A stretch of DNA of 64,000 bases from Patulibacter defluvii (GTDB taxonomy: Bacteria; Actinomycetota; Thermoleophilia; Solirubrobacterales; Solirubrobacteraceae). Where the stretch lies: assembly GCF_034096925.1 (NCBI RefSeq), contig NZ_JAWZSQ010000002.1, positions 248,001 to 312,000 on the forward strand, in the 5' to 3' direction. The first letter of the stretch is position 1; each line of letters begins with the position of its first letter. Both the position numbers and the translations under genes were made by a program. The notes beneath the pieces are model-generated. The model had not been told where the DNA came from, did not search any database, and saw only the letters and a program-made list of their open reading frames with translations. This document shows positions 49,133 to 58,267 of the stretch, piece by piece.

Positions 49133-50427
49133 CCCTGGCGTCGTGCCGCGGACGGGCGGGAGCGCTCGCGCTGGCGGCGACGGCGGCCCTGGCCCTGGTC
49201 GGCTGCGGGGGCCAGGGCGCCGCCGAGGACCGGATCGACGCGCTCTTCGACAACGCCGCCTTCGTCGGCGCCGGCCAGGAGGTGCGGATCGCCGGCGCAC
49301 GGGCGGGGACGGTGACCACGGTGACCCTGACCCGCGACCGGCGGGCGCGGGTGGCGATGGCGGTCGAGCCGCGGTTCGCGCCCTTCCGGGTCGACGCCAG
49401 CTGCACGATCGAGCCGCAGTCGCTGATCGGCGAGAAGTTCGTGGCCTGCGATCCCGGCACGCCCGGCGGTCGCGCGCTGCTCGGCCGCGACGGCCGCCCG
49501 GCCACGATCCCGCTGGCCCAGAACGAGAGCCCGGTCGACCTCGACGCGGTGGTGGCGATGCTCGGCAAGCCGGTCGACGTCCGCGTCCAGCTGCTGCTGA
49601 ACGAGCTCGGGGCCGGCACCGCCGCCCGCGGACCGGACCTGTCGGCCGCGATCCGGCGGGCCGTGCCGGCGCTCGGCTACGCCCGCATCACCCTCGACCG
49701 GCTGCGGGCCGACCGGGCCTCGATCGGGCGGATGATCGCGGCCAGCGACGCGATCGTCGGCACCCTCGACCGCCGTCGCGGCCAGCTCGCCGCGACCTTC
49801 GACGATGGCGCCGAGCTGCTGCGGGCGACCAGCGACCGGCGGGCCGAGCTGGACCGTGGCCTGGCCGCGCTGCCGCCGGCCCTGCGGGCGCTCGCCCCGG
49901 CGCTCGACGACCTGACCGCCGTCGCCCGCGACGCCCGGCCGACGCTCGCCTCGCTGCGGCGGGCCGCGCCGGACGTCCGACGGCTGGCCGCCGACGTCGC
50001 CCCGGTCGCGCGGCTGGCGCGGCCGGCGCTGCGACGGCTGGCGACGACCGCGCGGCGGGCGCTGCCGATCCTGCGCCGCGCCACGCCGCAGGTGGCGCGG
50101 CTGCGGCAGGCGGTCCAGGCCCTCGCTCCCGGCGTGCCGCTGGCCGCCGCGCTCGGCCGCAGCCTCGAGGCCAACGACGTGCCCGAGTTCGCCGCCCGCT
50201 TCCTCTTCTACGGCGCGATGGCCGGCGCCCGCTTCGACGAGGTCTCCCACTACCTGCCCGCGCACGTGACCCTGACTCCCTGCGTGCTGCCGGCCCAGCA
50301 GGAGGTCGAGGGCTGCTCCGCCCGGCTCGACCGCGGCCCCGCCACCGGCGACGCGACCCGTGCCCGCTGGAACCGGTCGCTGCGCGCCGCGCCGCCCTCG
50401 TTCGGCCGCGCCGGGGGCCGCCGGTGA
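49129..50427 (+). CDS. MCE family lipoprotein, cluster 2 position 2
   Basis: 432 residues. The leader LALAATAALALVGCGGQG carries a lipobox (L-V-G-C), so the protein should be diacylated at the Cys and held on the outer face of the membrane. MCE domain IDALFDNAAFVGAGQEVRIAGARAGTV with the position-2 loop EPQSLIGEKFVACDPG. Helical tube, then AHVTLTPCVLPAQQEVEGCSA with two Cys. In mycobacterial mce operons the lipoprotein is the fifth gene; here it is the second. GTG start overlaps the previous stop. Confidence 0.92.
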   Translation: MTLASCRGRAGALALAATAALALVGCGGQGAAEDRIDALFDNAAFVGAGQEVRIAGARAGTVTTVTLTRDRRARVAMAVEPRFAPFRVDASCTIEPQSLIGEKFVACDPGTPGGRALLGRDGRPATIPLAQNESPVDLDAVVAMLGKPVDVRVQLLLNELGAGTAARGPDLSAAIRRAVPALGYARITLDRLRADRASIGRMIAASDAIVGTLDRRRGQLAATFDDGAELLRATSDRRAELDRGLAALPPALRALAPALDDLTAVARDARPTLASLRRAAPDVRRLAADVAPVARLARPALRRLATTARRALPILRRATPQVARLRQAVQALAPGVPLAAALGRSLEANDVPEFAARFLFYGAMAGARFDEVSHYLPAHVTLTPCVLPAQQEVEGCSARLDRGPATGDATRARWNRSLRAAPPSFGRAGGRR

Positions 50428-51794
50428 CCCGCCGCCGCAGCTCGCTGGCCGGCTCGCCGGTCCTGATCGGCGCCGCGACGGTGCTGATCGCGCTGATCGC
50501 GTCGCTGCTGGCCTACAACGCCAACTCGGGGCTGCCGTTCGTCGAGACCTACGACCTCCAGGCACGGGTCCGCGACGCCGACCGGCTGACCACCGGGTCG
50601 GACGTGCGGATCGGCGGCAAGCGGGTCGGCCAGGTCCAGGCCGTCGTGCCGGTCGCGCCCGACCGCGGCCGGCCCTACGCCCGGATCGGCCTGCAGCTGG
50701 ACCGCGCGGTCGCCGAGCTGCCGGTCGACAGCCGGATCGTGATCCGCCCGCGCGGCGTGATCGGCTCGAAGTACGTCGAGCTGGTGCCCGGCCACGCCCG
50801 CCGGCGGATCGCGGCCGGGGGCACGATCCCCGTCGCCCAGACCGCCGGCAGCGTCGACCTGGACGAGCTGACCTCGACCTTCGACCGCCGCACCCGCGCC
50901 AGCTTCCGCGGCCTGACGACGGCGCTCGCCGACGGCGTCGCCGGCCGCGGGATCGGGCTCAACGAGGCGCTGTCGCGGATGCCGGCGCTGACCCGCCACG
51001 CCACCGTCGTGCTGCGGACGCTGGCCGATCCGGCCACCGACCTGCCCGGCCTGCTGCGCCACGGCGACCGGCTGACCGCGGCGATCGTGCCCGTCGTCGG
51101 CGACCTCGGCCCGCTGATCGGGGCGCTGCGGACGACGGTCGCCGCGCTGGCGGCCGAGCGGCCGGCCCTGGAGGCGACGCTGGAGCGGCTGCCGCCGACG
51201 CTGGTCGAGGCCCGCACGACCGCGGTCGCGATCCGGCCGCTGCTGCGCGACGCCCGCGCGCTGCTGCGCGAGCTGCGGCCGGGCGTCGCCGCCGCCCCGC
51301 GAACCGCCCGCAGCCTCCACCGGGCGCTGGTCGCCAGCCGCCCGGTGCTGCGGCGGACGCCGGCCCTGGCCCGCGACCTCGACCGCGCCCAGTCGGCGCT
51401 CGACCGGCTGCTGGCGCGGCCGGCGACCGCCCCGGCGCTGGGCGCGCTGACCCGCGGCGGCGACGCGCTGACCTCGGTCCTGCGCGAGGTCACGCCGCTC
51501 CAGACCCGCTGCAACTACCTGGGGCTGTTCCTGCGCAACGCGTCGAGCACCTTCGGCGACGGCGACGTGAACGGCAACTGGTACAACCTCTCGCCGGTCG
51601 TCGACCTGCCGTACTTCCTGCGCAACGAGCGGGTCCCCGAGGGGATGCAGTTCCGCAGCTACGTCGACTACGAGCGCGACGGCTGCGCGGTCGGCAGCGA
51701 GCGCTGGCGGCCGGGCACCCGGATCGGCGATCGTCCCGCCACCCGGGTCGAGCGGTTGTCCGCCACCCGCTACGGCGACGAGGGGGGACGGTGA
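50424..51794 (+). CDS. MCE family protein, cluster 2 position 3
   Basis: 456 residues. Anchor SSLAGSPVLIGAATVLIALIASLLAYNANSGLPFV, MCE domain with the loop GVIGSKYVELVPG, helical tube, then the third-position Cys module beginning C363-N-Y (TRCNYLGLFLRNASST) and ending near CAVGSERWRPG. GTGA overlaps at both ends keep it tightly coupled to its neighbours. Part of the hetero-oligomeric lipid channel. Confidence 0.9.
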   Translation: MTRRRSSLAGSPVLIGAATVLIALIASLLAYNANSGLPFVETYDLQARVRDADRLTTGSDVRIGGKRVGQVQAVVPVAPDRGRPYARIGLQLDRAVAELPVDSRIVIRPRGVIGSKYVELVPGHARRRIAAGGTIPVAQTAGSVDLDELTSTFDRRTRASFRGLTTALADGVAGRGIGLNEALSRMPALTRHATVVLRTLADPATDLPGLLRHGDRLTAAIVPVVGDLGPLIGALRTTVAALAAERPALEATLERLPPTLVEARTTAVAIRPLLRDARALLRELRPGVAAAPRTARSLHRALVASRPVLRRTPALARDLDRAQSALDRLLARPATAPALGALTRGGDALTSVLREVTPLQTRCNYLGLFLRNASSTFGDGDVNGNWYNLSPVVDLPYFLRNERVPEGMQFRSYVDYERDGCAVGSERWRPGTRIGDRPATRVERLSATRYGDEGGR

Positions 51795-53338
51795 CCGGCC
51801 GCCGCCGCTCCGCCGCCCGCGCGACCACCGCCGAGCGGGTCCGCTCCCACGTCCGCTGGGGCGCCGCCGTCGTGCTGCTGGCGCTGCTGGCCGGCTACGT
51901 GATCTTCCAGGGCCCGCTGCCGGGATCGTCCCCGCGCGAGCTGCGGGTGCTGACCCGCGACGCCGGATCGCTGCGGGTCGGGCGGGCGATCATGGCCCGC
52001 GTCGCGGGGGTCAACGTCGGCTACATCGCGGCGATCGAGCCGCGCGGCGCCGACGGCACGACCGAGATCACCGTCCGCCTGGACGACGACGCGCCGGTGA
52101 TCCGCCGCGACGCGACGGTCGAGATTCGCCCGCGGCTGTTCCTGGAGGGCAACTTCTTCCTCGACATCGCCCCCGGGACGCCGGGCGCGCCGCCGCTCGG
52201 CGACGGCGCCTTGCCGGCCTCGGCGACGACGATCCACGTCGCCAGCGACGAGCTCTTCCGGCCCTTCGACCGTGCCACCCGCGAGCGGATCCGGACCGGC
52301 CTGAGCGGCCTCGGCGGAACCTTCGCGGACGGCGGCGCCGCCCGCTTCGGCCGGCTGCTGCGGGCGCTGCCCGCGCCGTTCGCGCGCGGGACGGTGGTCG
52401 CCGACGCGTTCAGCGGCGGCGACCCCTCCGAGCTGCGGGCGCTGGTCCGCCGGGCCGGCGCGGTGCTCGACACGACGGCTCGCCACGAGGCCGGCCTGCG
52501 GGCGGCGCTGCGCGGCGGCCGCCGGACCTTCGCCGCGCTCGCCGCCGAGGCCCCCGGGCTGCGCGAGACCCTGACCGAGCTCGACCGGCTGACCGCGGCC
52601 GCGCCCGCCGACCTGGCCCGGATCGACCGTGCGGTGCCGGGCGCGCGGGCGCTGATCGGCGACGCGCGACCGCTCGTCCGGCGGCTGCCGCGGACGCTCG
52701 ACCGGGCCGAGCCGGCGCTGGCCGCGCTGCTGGCCACGATCCGCGGCGGCCGCCTGCAGGCGCTGCTGGCCGCGTTGCGTCCGACGCTGGCGACCACCAC
52801 CGCCGCGGCGCCCCAGCTCGGCGCCGACCTGGCGGCGCTGACGCCGATCGCCCGCTGCGTCCGGGGACCGGTGCTGGGGATGCTGAACCAGCGGCTCGAG
52901 GACGGCCGCTTCACCAGCGGGATGCCGTACTACCGCGAGTTCCTGGCCGGGCTGCCGGGCGGGACCTCGGCCGCCAGCCTCTTCGACGGCGCCGGCGGCT
53001 ACACCAACCTGCTGGCCGGTCTCGGCGGGCAGCTGCTGACCGCCGGCAGCGGCGACGGCCGCCCCTCGCTGGCCGTCGGCGGCGGCGGATCGAGCCCGCC
53101 GCGGCCGGCCCAGGCCCCGCCGATGCGGACCGACGTCGCCTGCGACCAGCAGCGGACGCCGGTGCTGCGGGCGCGCGCGGTCCCGCTCCGGGGGACGGTC
53201 CGGACGGCGACCGTCGACCCGGCCGCGGTCCGGCGGGCGCTGCGGGCGCCGGCCCGCGGCGAGGACGACGTCGCCGCGCGGCTGCGGCGGACGCTGCGCG
53301 ACCTGCTCGGCGCGACCGACGGGGAGGCCGGGCGATGA
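51791..53338 (+). CDS. MCE family protein, cluster 2 position 4
   Basis: 515 residues. Basic N-terminus, anchor about 24-43 (GAAVVLLALLAGYVIFQGPLPG), MCE core LRVLTRDAGSLRVGRAIMARVAGVNVGYI with the RPRLFLEGNFFLDIAPGTPG loop. Helical part to about 330; then TPIARCVRGPVLGMLNQRLEDGRFTSGMPYYREFL and the MRTDVACDQQRTPVL ending. About 50 extra C-terminal residues are charged and probably extend the tube tip. Confidence 0.9.
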   Translation: MTGRRRSAARATTAERVRSHVRWGAAVVLLALLAGYVIFQGPLPGSSPRELRVLTRDAGSLRVGRAIMARVAGVNVGYIAAIEPRGADGTTEITVRLDDDAPVIRRDATVEIRPRLFLEGNFFLDIAPGTPGAPPLGDGALPASATTIHVASDELFRPFDRATRERIRTGLSGLGGTFADGGAARFGRLLRALPAPFARGTVVADAFSGGDPSELRALVRRAGAVLDTTARHEAGLRAALRGGRRTFAALAAEAPGLRETLTELDRLTAAAPADLARIDRAVPGARALIGDARPLVRRLPRTLDRAEPALAALLATIRGGRLQALLAALRPTLATTTAAAPQLGADLAALTPIARCVRGPVLGMLNQRLEDGRFTSGMPYYREFLAGLPGGTSAASLFDGAGGYTNLLAGLGGQLLTAGSGDGRPSLAVGGGGSSPPRPAQAPPMRTDVACDQQRTPVLRARAVPLRGTVRTATVDPAAVRRALRAPARGEDDVAARLRRTLRDLLGATDGEAGR

Positions 53339-54603
53339 ACCGCACCTGGCGCTCGATCCGCCAGCACTGGTGGGCCTCGGCGGTGATCGCCCTGATGGTG
53401 GTGCTGGCCGCCGTCGGCGGTGGCTACATCCTGGTCCAGCAGCGGCTGCCGCTGCCGTGGGACGACGTCTACGCGATCGAGGTCGAGCTGCCGTCGGCCC
53501 AGGCGCTGACCCCCGGCCAGGGCCAGCTGGTGCTCGTCTCCGGGGTGCCGGTGGGGGAGATCTCCGACGTCCGGCTCGACGACGGGCGGGCGGTCGTGAC
53601 GATGCGGATCGAGCGCGCCAAGCTCGCCACCGTCCACCGCGACGCGCGGGTCAGCGTGCGGCCGCGGACCGGGCTCCAGGACATGAACCTGGAGCTGGAC
53701 CCGGGCGATCCGCGGCGGCCGGCGCTGGCCGACGGCGCCCGGCTGCCGGCCGCCCAGGCGACCCCGCAGGTGCAGTTGGACGAGGTCCTCTCGTCGCTCG
53801 ACAGCGACGCGCGGGCCGCCTTCCAGCAGCTGGTCGACGCGACCGCCGGCGGGCTCGGCCGCGACCCGGCCGCGCTCCGCGAGCTGATCGGCCTCGGCAC
53901 GCCGGTCGCCCACGGCGCCGACCGGATCCTGGCCGAGATGGAGGGCCGGCGACGCGAGCTGCGGTCGCTGGTCGGCGCGCTGCGGCGGCTCGCGACCGCG
54001 GTCGCCGCCCGCGACCGGGCACTGGGGGCGACGATCGACCGCGCGGCCACCACCCTGACCACGATCGGCGGCCGCGACGGCGACCTGCGGGCGACGCTGC
54101 GGCTGCTGCCGGGCACGCTCGGCCGGGCCCGCACGGCGCTGGCCGGGGCCGGCGCGCTGGCCGACGAGCTGCGGCCGGCGTCGCGGGCGCTGCGGCCCGT
54201 CGTCCGCGACCTGCGGGCCGCGCTGCCGGCGCTCGATCCGCTGCTGGCCGACCTGCCCGGGCAGCTGCGGCCCGTGCGCCGGGCCGCGCGGCTGGCGCTG
54301 CCGCCGCTGGCCGACCTGCGGGCGACGGTCGACCGGCTGCGGCCGGTGCTGGGCGACCTCGGCGACGTGCTCGGGGTGACGCAGCGGCTGGCGAACCTGC
54401 TCGCCTACAACCCGCCCGGGTCGGAGGAGGGCTTCCTCTTCTGGTTCGCCTGGACCTTCCACAACGTCGGGTCGGCCTTCTCGACCCAGGACGCCAACCG
54501 GACGATCAACCGCGGCCAGGTGATCGTCAGCTGCAACAGCCTCGCCGGCGAGCCGCTGCGGCCGGTCGTCGAGCTGCTCCAGGGACTGGGGGTCTGCCGA
54601 TGA
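53335..54603 (+). CDS. MCE family protein, cluster 2 position 5
   Basis: 422 residues, ATGA overlap with the previous gene. Starts NRTWRSIRQHWWASAVIALMVVLAAVGGGYILV; the aromatic RQxWWA before the anchor recurs at 62713. LPLPWDDVYAIEVELPSAQALTPGQGQLVLVSGVPVGEI is the MCE domain with the PGQGQ motif; the loop is RPRTGLQDMNLEL. The end has AYNPPGSEEGFLFWFAWTFHNVGSAFSTQDANR and VSCNSL. Subunit of the lipid-transfer assembly. Confidence 0.9.
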   Translation: MNRTWRSIRQHWWASAVIALMVVLAAVGGGYILVQQRLPLPWDDVYAIEVELPSAQALTPGQGQLVLVSGVPVGEISDVRLDDGRAVVTMRIERAKLATVHRDARVSVRPRTGLQDMNLELDPGDPRRPALADGARLPAAQATPQVQLDEVLSSLDSDARAAFQQLVDATAGGLGRDPAALRELIGLGTPVAHGADRILAEMEGRRRELRSLVGALRRLATAVAARDRALGATIDRAATTLTTIGGRDGDLRATLRLLPGTLGRARTALAGAGALADELRPASRALRPVVRDLRAALPALDPLLADLPGQLRPVRRAARLALPPLADLRATVDRLRPVLGDLGDVLGVTQRLANLLAYNPPGSEEGFLFWFAWTFHNVGSAFSTQDANRTINRGQVIVSCNSLAGEPLRPVVELLQGLGVCR

Positions 54604-56039
54604 GCAAGCGGCGTCCGCACGGGGCCTCGATCGCGCTGATGGTGGCCTTCGCGCTCTCCTCGTTCGGTCTGCTGCTGTTCCTCTGGTCGAGCTTCGGCGG
54701 TCCGGTGCCGCTGCGGCCGAAGCCCTACGAGGTCCAGGTGGCGTTCCGCCAGGGAGCGCAGCTGGCCAGCTACGCCGACGTCCGGATCAGCGGCGTGACG
54801 GTCGGCAAGGCGACCCGGATCGTCCGCGACGGCGGGGCGGCCGACGTGACGCTGGCGATCGAGCCCGAGTTCGCGCCGCTGCCGCGCGACGTGCGGGCGA
54901 CGCTGCGGACGAAGACGCTGCTGGGGGAGACCTTCGTCGCGCTCTCGTTCGGGTCGCGGCGGCGGGCCGGCGCGACGATCGCCGACGGCGGACGGATCCC
55001 CGCGCGGCAGGTCGACGCGACGGTCGAGATCGACCAGATCCTCGGCGTCTTCGACCGCACCACCCGCCGCGACCTGCGGCGGCTGCTGCGGGCCGGGGCC
55101 GCCGGCAGCGCCGGTCGCGGCCCGGCCCTCAACCGCGCGCTCGGCGAGCTGCCCGCCGCGACGGCGTCGACCACCGGGATCCTGCGCCAGCTCGACCGCC
55201 AGCGCGGCGACCTGCGCGGTGGGATCGCCGACCTCAGCCGCACCTTCGCCGCCCTCGGCGACGAGGACGGCGCGGTCCGGCGGCTGATCGTCGGCGGCCG
55301 GCGGGTGCTGGAGGCGACCGCCGCCAGCGCCGCGCCGCTGCGCCGCACCGCCCGCGCGATGCCGGGCCTGCTCGACGACGCCCGCGCGACGCTGCGGACG
55401 GCGCGCGCGACCGCCGCCGACGCCGCCCCGACGCTGCGCGCGCTGCGGCCGGTGACGCCGCTGATCCGGCCGACGCTCGACGACCTGCACGCGATCGCCC
55501 CGCGGCTGGAGCGGCTGCTGCGGCGGCTGCGGCCGACGCTGGCGCTGGCTCCCGGCGGCCTGCGGGCGCTGCGGGCGATCGCCGACGAGGGCGGTCCGGC
55601 GGTCGACGCGCTGCTGCCGGTGCTGACCGACGCGGTGCCGGTCGCCCAGTACCTGGACCTCTACCGCCGCGAGCTGTTCGTCAACTTCTTCAACCTCGCC
55701 AGCGCGACCGGGGCGACGACGGAGAACGCCAAGGGCGGGCGCTCCCACTACCTGCGGGTCTACGTCCCGCTCAACTCCGAGTCGATCGCCGCCGCCACCC
55801 GCGTCAACCCCGACAGCCGCGTCAACGCCTACCCGCTGCCGGGCACGCTGGAGGACCAGGCCCGCGGCGGCTACGCGGCGTCGACCTGCGACAACGTCGC
55901 GAACCCCGCGCCGCTGTTCGCGCTGCCCGACGTCCAGGGCGGACCGCCCTGCCGGGTCCAGGGACCGCTCGCCTTCCGCGGGCGCAGCGAGCGGTTCCCG
56001 CGCCTGCAGCCGGAGCCGACCGGCCTGCGCGGGCGCTGA
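54600..56039 (+). CDS. MCE family protein, cluster 2 position 6
   Basis: 479 residues, ATGA overlap. Anchor ASIALMVAFALSSFGLLLFLWSSFGG, MCE domain YEVQVAFRQGAQLASYADVRISGVTVGKA with loop KTLLGETFVAL. Tube helices, then LFVNFFNLASATGATTENAKGG...HYLRVYVPLNSESIA and Cys in STCDNV and PPCRVQG. Closes cluster 2, nine bases before the stop of the convergent dCTP deaminase, with no clear terminator between. Confidence 0.9.
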   Translation: MSKRRPHGASIALMVAFALSSFGLLLFLWSSFGGPVPLRPKPYEVQVAFRQGAQLASYADVRISGVTVGKATRIVRDGGAADVTLAIEPEFAPLPRDVRATLRTKTLLGETFVALSFGSRRRAGATIADGGRIPARQVDATVEIDQILGVFDRTTRRDLRRLLRAGAAGSAGRGPALNRALGELPAATASTTGILRQLDRQRGDLRGGIADLSRTFAALGDEDGAVRRLIVGGRRVLEATAASAAPLRRTARAMPGLLDDARATLRTARATAADAAPTLRALRPVTPLIRPTLDDLHAIAPRLERLLRRLRPTLALAPGGLRALRAIADEGGPAVDALLPVLTDAVPVAQYLDLYRRELFVNFFNLASATGATTENAKGGRSHYLRVYVPLNSESIAAATRVNPDSRVNAYPLPGTLEDQARGGYAASTCDNVANPAPLFALPDVQGGPPCRVQGPLAFRGRSERFPRLQPEPTGLRGR

Positions 56040-56048
56040 GCCCGCCCG

Positions 56049-56630
56049 TCAGCGGCGGCGGCTGGCGGCCGGACCGCCCTCGTAACGGCTCTCGGTCGCC
56101 TCGATCTGGCCGTGGTAGTGGCTGCCCAGGTCGGGATGGCCGTAGGGCAGCTCGGCCGGGCGGTCGAGCGTCATGATCGACAGCTGGGCGATCGGGAGCC
56201 CGGGGCGGAGCAGGATCGGCACCCGCGTCAGGTTGGCCAGCTCGAGGGTCAGCGTGCCCTTCCAGCCCGGGTCGCAGAAGCCGGCCGTCGCGTGGACGAT
56301 CAGGCCCAGGCGGCCGAGCGAGCTCTTGCCCTCGATCCGGGCGACGAGGTCGTCAGCCAGCTCGACCCACTCCTCGGTCCGGCCGAGGACGAACTCGCCG
56401 GGGTGGATCACGAACGGCTCGTCGTCGTCGACCACGACCTGCTCGGTCAGGTTCTCCGGCGGGTCGGCCAGGTCGATCGAGGTCACGCGGTGGTTGTGGA
56501 AGACGCGGAACGAACGTCCGAGCCGCAGATCGACCGAGGCCGGCTGCACCATGTCGTCGCTCCACGGGCTGATCTTCAGGCGCTCGTCGACGATCAGCTG
56601 GCGGATCGACGCATCCGACATGACGGGCAT
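56049..56630 (-). CDS. dcd: dCTP deaminase (possibly bifunctional with dUTPase)
   Basis: 193 residues. Removes ammonia from dCTP to give dUTP for thymidylate synthesis. Trimeric dUTPase-fold motifs are all there: QPASVDLRLGRSFRVF, EFVLGRTEEWVELADDLVARIEGKSSLGRLGLIVHATAGFCDPGWKGTLTLELANL (with S-S-L-G-R and the catalytic Glu of the GKSS..H.TAG..D region), and the C-terminal SHYHGQIEATESRY. The Ala next to Thr in HATAG is the feature linked with bifunctional dCTP deaminase/dUTPase enzymes of actinobacteria. TAGGCT lies six bases before ATG 56630, supporting this start and a leaderless mRNA. A housekeeping gene between two MCE clusters. Confidence 0.95.
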   Translation of the reverse strand: MPVMSDASIRQLIVDERLKISPWSDDMVQPASVDLRLGRSFRVFHNHRVTSIDLADPPENLTEQVVVDDDEPFVIHPGEFVLGRTEEWVELADDLVARIEGKSSLGRLGLIVHATAGFCDPGWKGTLTLELANLTRVPILLRPGLPIAQLSIMTLDRPAELPYGHPDLGSHYHGQIEATESRYEGGPAASRRR

Positions 56631-56814
56631 GGCGAAAGCCTAGTTGGTCGCTCCGAGTGTGCGCCGTAGACGCAGCGGACGTCCCCGGCCGCCGCCCGCG
56701 AACGACGTAACCAAAGCTCAACCGATGGCCCGGAAACCGCGTCCCACGCGGCCAGCGGCCGTACCGCGGGTCGGAAATCGCGCCGCAAGCGCTCGTCCGC
56801 CCTCTGGTACCGGC

Positions 56815-56844
56815 TTGCGTGACATCCCTCCGCGATCGTAGGAT
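56815..56844 (+). promoter_or_regulatory. promoter of MCE cluster 3
   Basis: TTGCGT (56815-56820), 18 bases, TAGGAT (56839-56844), 22 bases before the GTG and followed by the ribosome site GAGGAGAG (56853-56860). The remaining 180 bases up to dcd show no further feature. Confidence 0.6.
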
Positions 56845-56866
56845 GCCGCGCCGAGGAGAGCGAACA

Positions 56867-58267
56867 GTGGCGGCCGGTGTCCGTCGTTCGCTCGTTGGGG
56901 TTTCTGTGGGAGCGCAAATCACCCGGATCGTCGTCGCTGCCGCCGTGGTCATCGCCGCGGCGATCGTTGCCGTGGTCGTCCTGACCGGCGGCAGCTCGTA
57001 CGCGGTCGTGGCCCAGTTCCAGGACGCCGGCCAGCTGGTCAAGGGCAACCTGGTGAAGGTCGGCGGCGCCACCATCGGCACCGTCGGCGACGTCCGGCTG
57101 GGCGACAACGGCCAGGCCGAGATCGTCCTCGACATCAAGGACGACCAGTTCCAGCCGCTCCACAAGGGCACCCGCGCCGTCCTCCGCAACAGCTCGCTGT
57201 CGAGCGTCGCCGGCCGCGTCGTGGTCCTCGAGCCGGGGCCGAACAGCGCTCCGGAGCTGAAGGACGACGACGTCATCCCCGCGATCGACACCCGCTCGGC
57301 GACCGACGTCGACCAGGTGCTGAACGCGATCGACAGCAAGGGCCGCCAGTACCTGCAGGACGTGGTCCACGGCGGCGCGACCGCCTTCGTCGGCTCCGAG
57401 GCCGCCACCAACCAGCTGCTCGAGCGGCTCTCGCCGGCGCTCGGCCAGACCCGCCTGACGCTGGAGGAGCTGACCAGCGACGAACCGGCACTGCAGCGGC
57501 TGATCTCCAGCAGTGCCGCCGTCTCCTCGGTCTTCGCCTCCAGCCGCGACGACCTCGAGCAGGGCCTGGTGGCCGCGGCCGCGACGCTGCGCGCGACCGC
57601 CGACGAGCGCGAGGCGCTGCGGCGGACGATCGAGCGCGGCCCCGACTTCCTGCGCCGCGCCAACTCGACCTTCGTGAACAGCCGGACGCTGCTGAACGAG
57701 GCCCGGCCGCTGCTGCGCGAGACCCGCCCGCTGGCGCCGAAGCTGGCGACGACGCTGCGGATCATGCGCCCGCTGGCGGCCGAGACGAAGCCGCTGCTGC
57801 GCGACGTCCGCCGCAGCATCCCCGACCTCTCCGACGTCCTCCGCCGGACGCCGAAGCTGGCCGACCAGACCGTGCCCTCGATCACCGAGCTGACCCGCGC
57901 GCTGGTCGGGGCGAAGCCGATCGTCTCCGAGCTGCGGCCCTACGCGCCGGACATCGTCACCGGCCTCTCGACGAGCTTCGGCGGCAAGTCCGCCGGCTAC
58001 TACGACGCCAACGGCCACTACGGCCGGATCGGCCTGACGCTCGACGGCGAGTCGCTGCCCGAGCTGCTGCGGCCGCTGCTCGGCGGGCTCGTCGACACCC
58101 TGGCCCCGCTGCTCGGCTCCGGCCTCAGCGCGGTCCAGACCCACGTCGTCAACCGCTGCCCCGGCTCGGCCGCGCTGCCGGCGACCGACGGCTCCAACCC
58201 GTGGCGCGCCGGCTTCTCCGGAACCTGCGACCCGAAGCAGATCAACCCGCTCGGGGGGACCCCGTGA
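56867..58267 (+). CDS. MCE family protein, cluster 3 position 1
   Basis: 466 residues from GTG 56867, chosen over ATG 56819 because GAGGAGAG sits six bases before it and the promoter overlaps the earlier ATG. Anchor about 21-40 (VVAAAVVIAAAIVAVVVL), MCE domain YAVVAQFQDAGQLVKGNLVKVGGATIGTV with the RNSSLSSVAGRVVVLEPGPNSAPEL loop. Tube helices, YYDANGHYGR and Cys in RCPGSA and TCDPKQ. It has twelve lysines, against two in its cluster 2 and four in its cluster 1 counterpart, so it is under different composition pressure. Preceded by its own promoter. Confidence 0.92.
   Translation: MAAGVRRSLVGVSVGAQITRIVVAAAVVIAAAIVAVVVLTGGSSYAVVAQFQDAGQLVKGNLVKVGGATIGTVGDVRLGDNGQAEIVLDIKDDQFQPLHKGTRAVLRNSSLSSVAGRVVVLEPGPNSAPELKDDDVIPAIDTRSATDVDQVLNAIDSKGRQYLQDVVHGGATAFVGSEAATNQLLERLSPALGQTRLTLEELTSDEPALQRLISSSAAVSSVFASSRDDLEQGLVAAAATLRATADEREALRRTIERGPDFLRRANSTFVNSRTLLNEARPLLRETRPLAPKLATTLRIMRPLAAETKPLLRDVRRSIPDLSDVLRRTPKLADQTVPSITELTRALVGAKPIVSELRPYAPDIVTGLSTSFGGKSAGYYDANGHYGRIGLTLDGESLPELLRPLLGGLVDTLAPLLGSGLSAVQTHVVNRCPGSAALPATDGSNPWRAGFSGTCDPKQINPLGGTP

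Noticed and set aside
49129..50427. Naming individual MCE genes mceA to mceF after the mycobacterial set
   Set aside because: The lipoprotein sits in position 2 rather than position 5, so letter-by-letter equivalence is not established.
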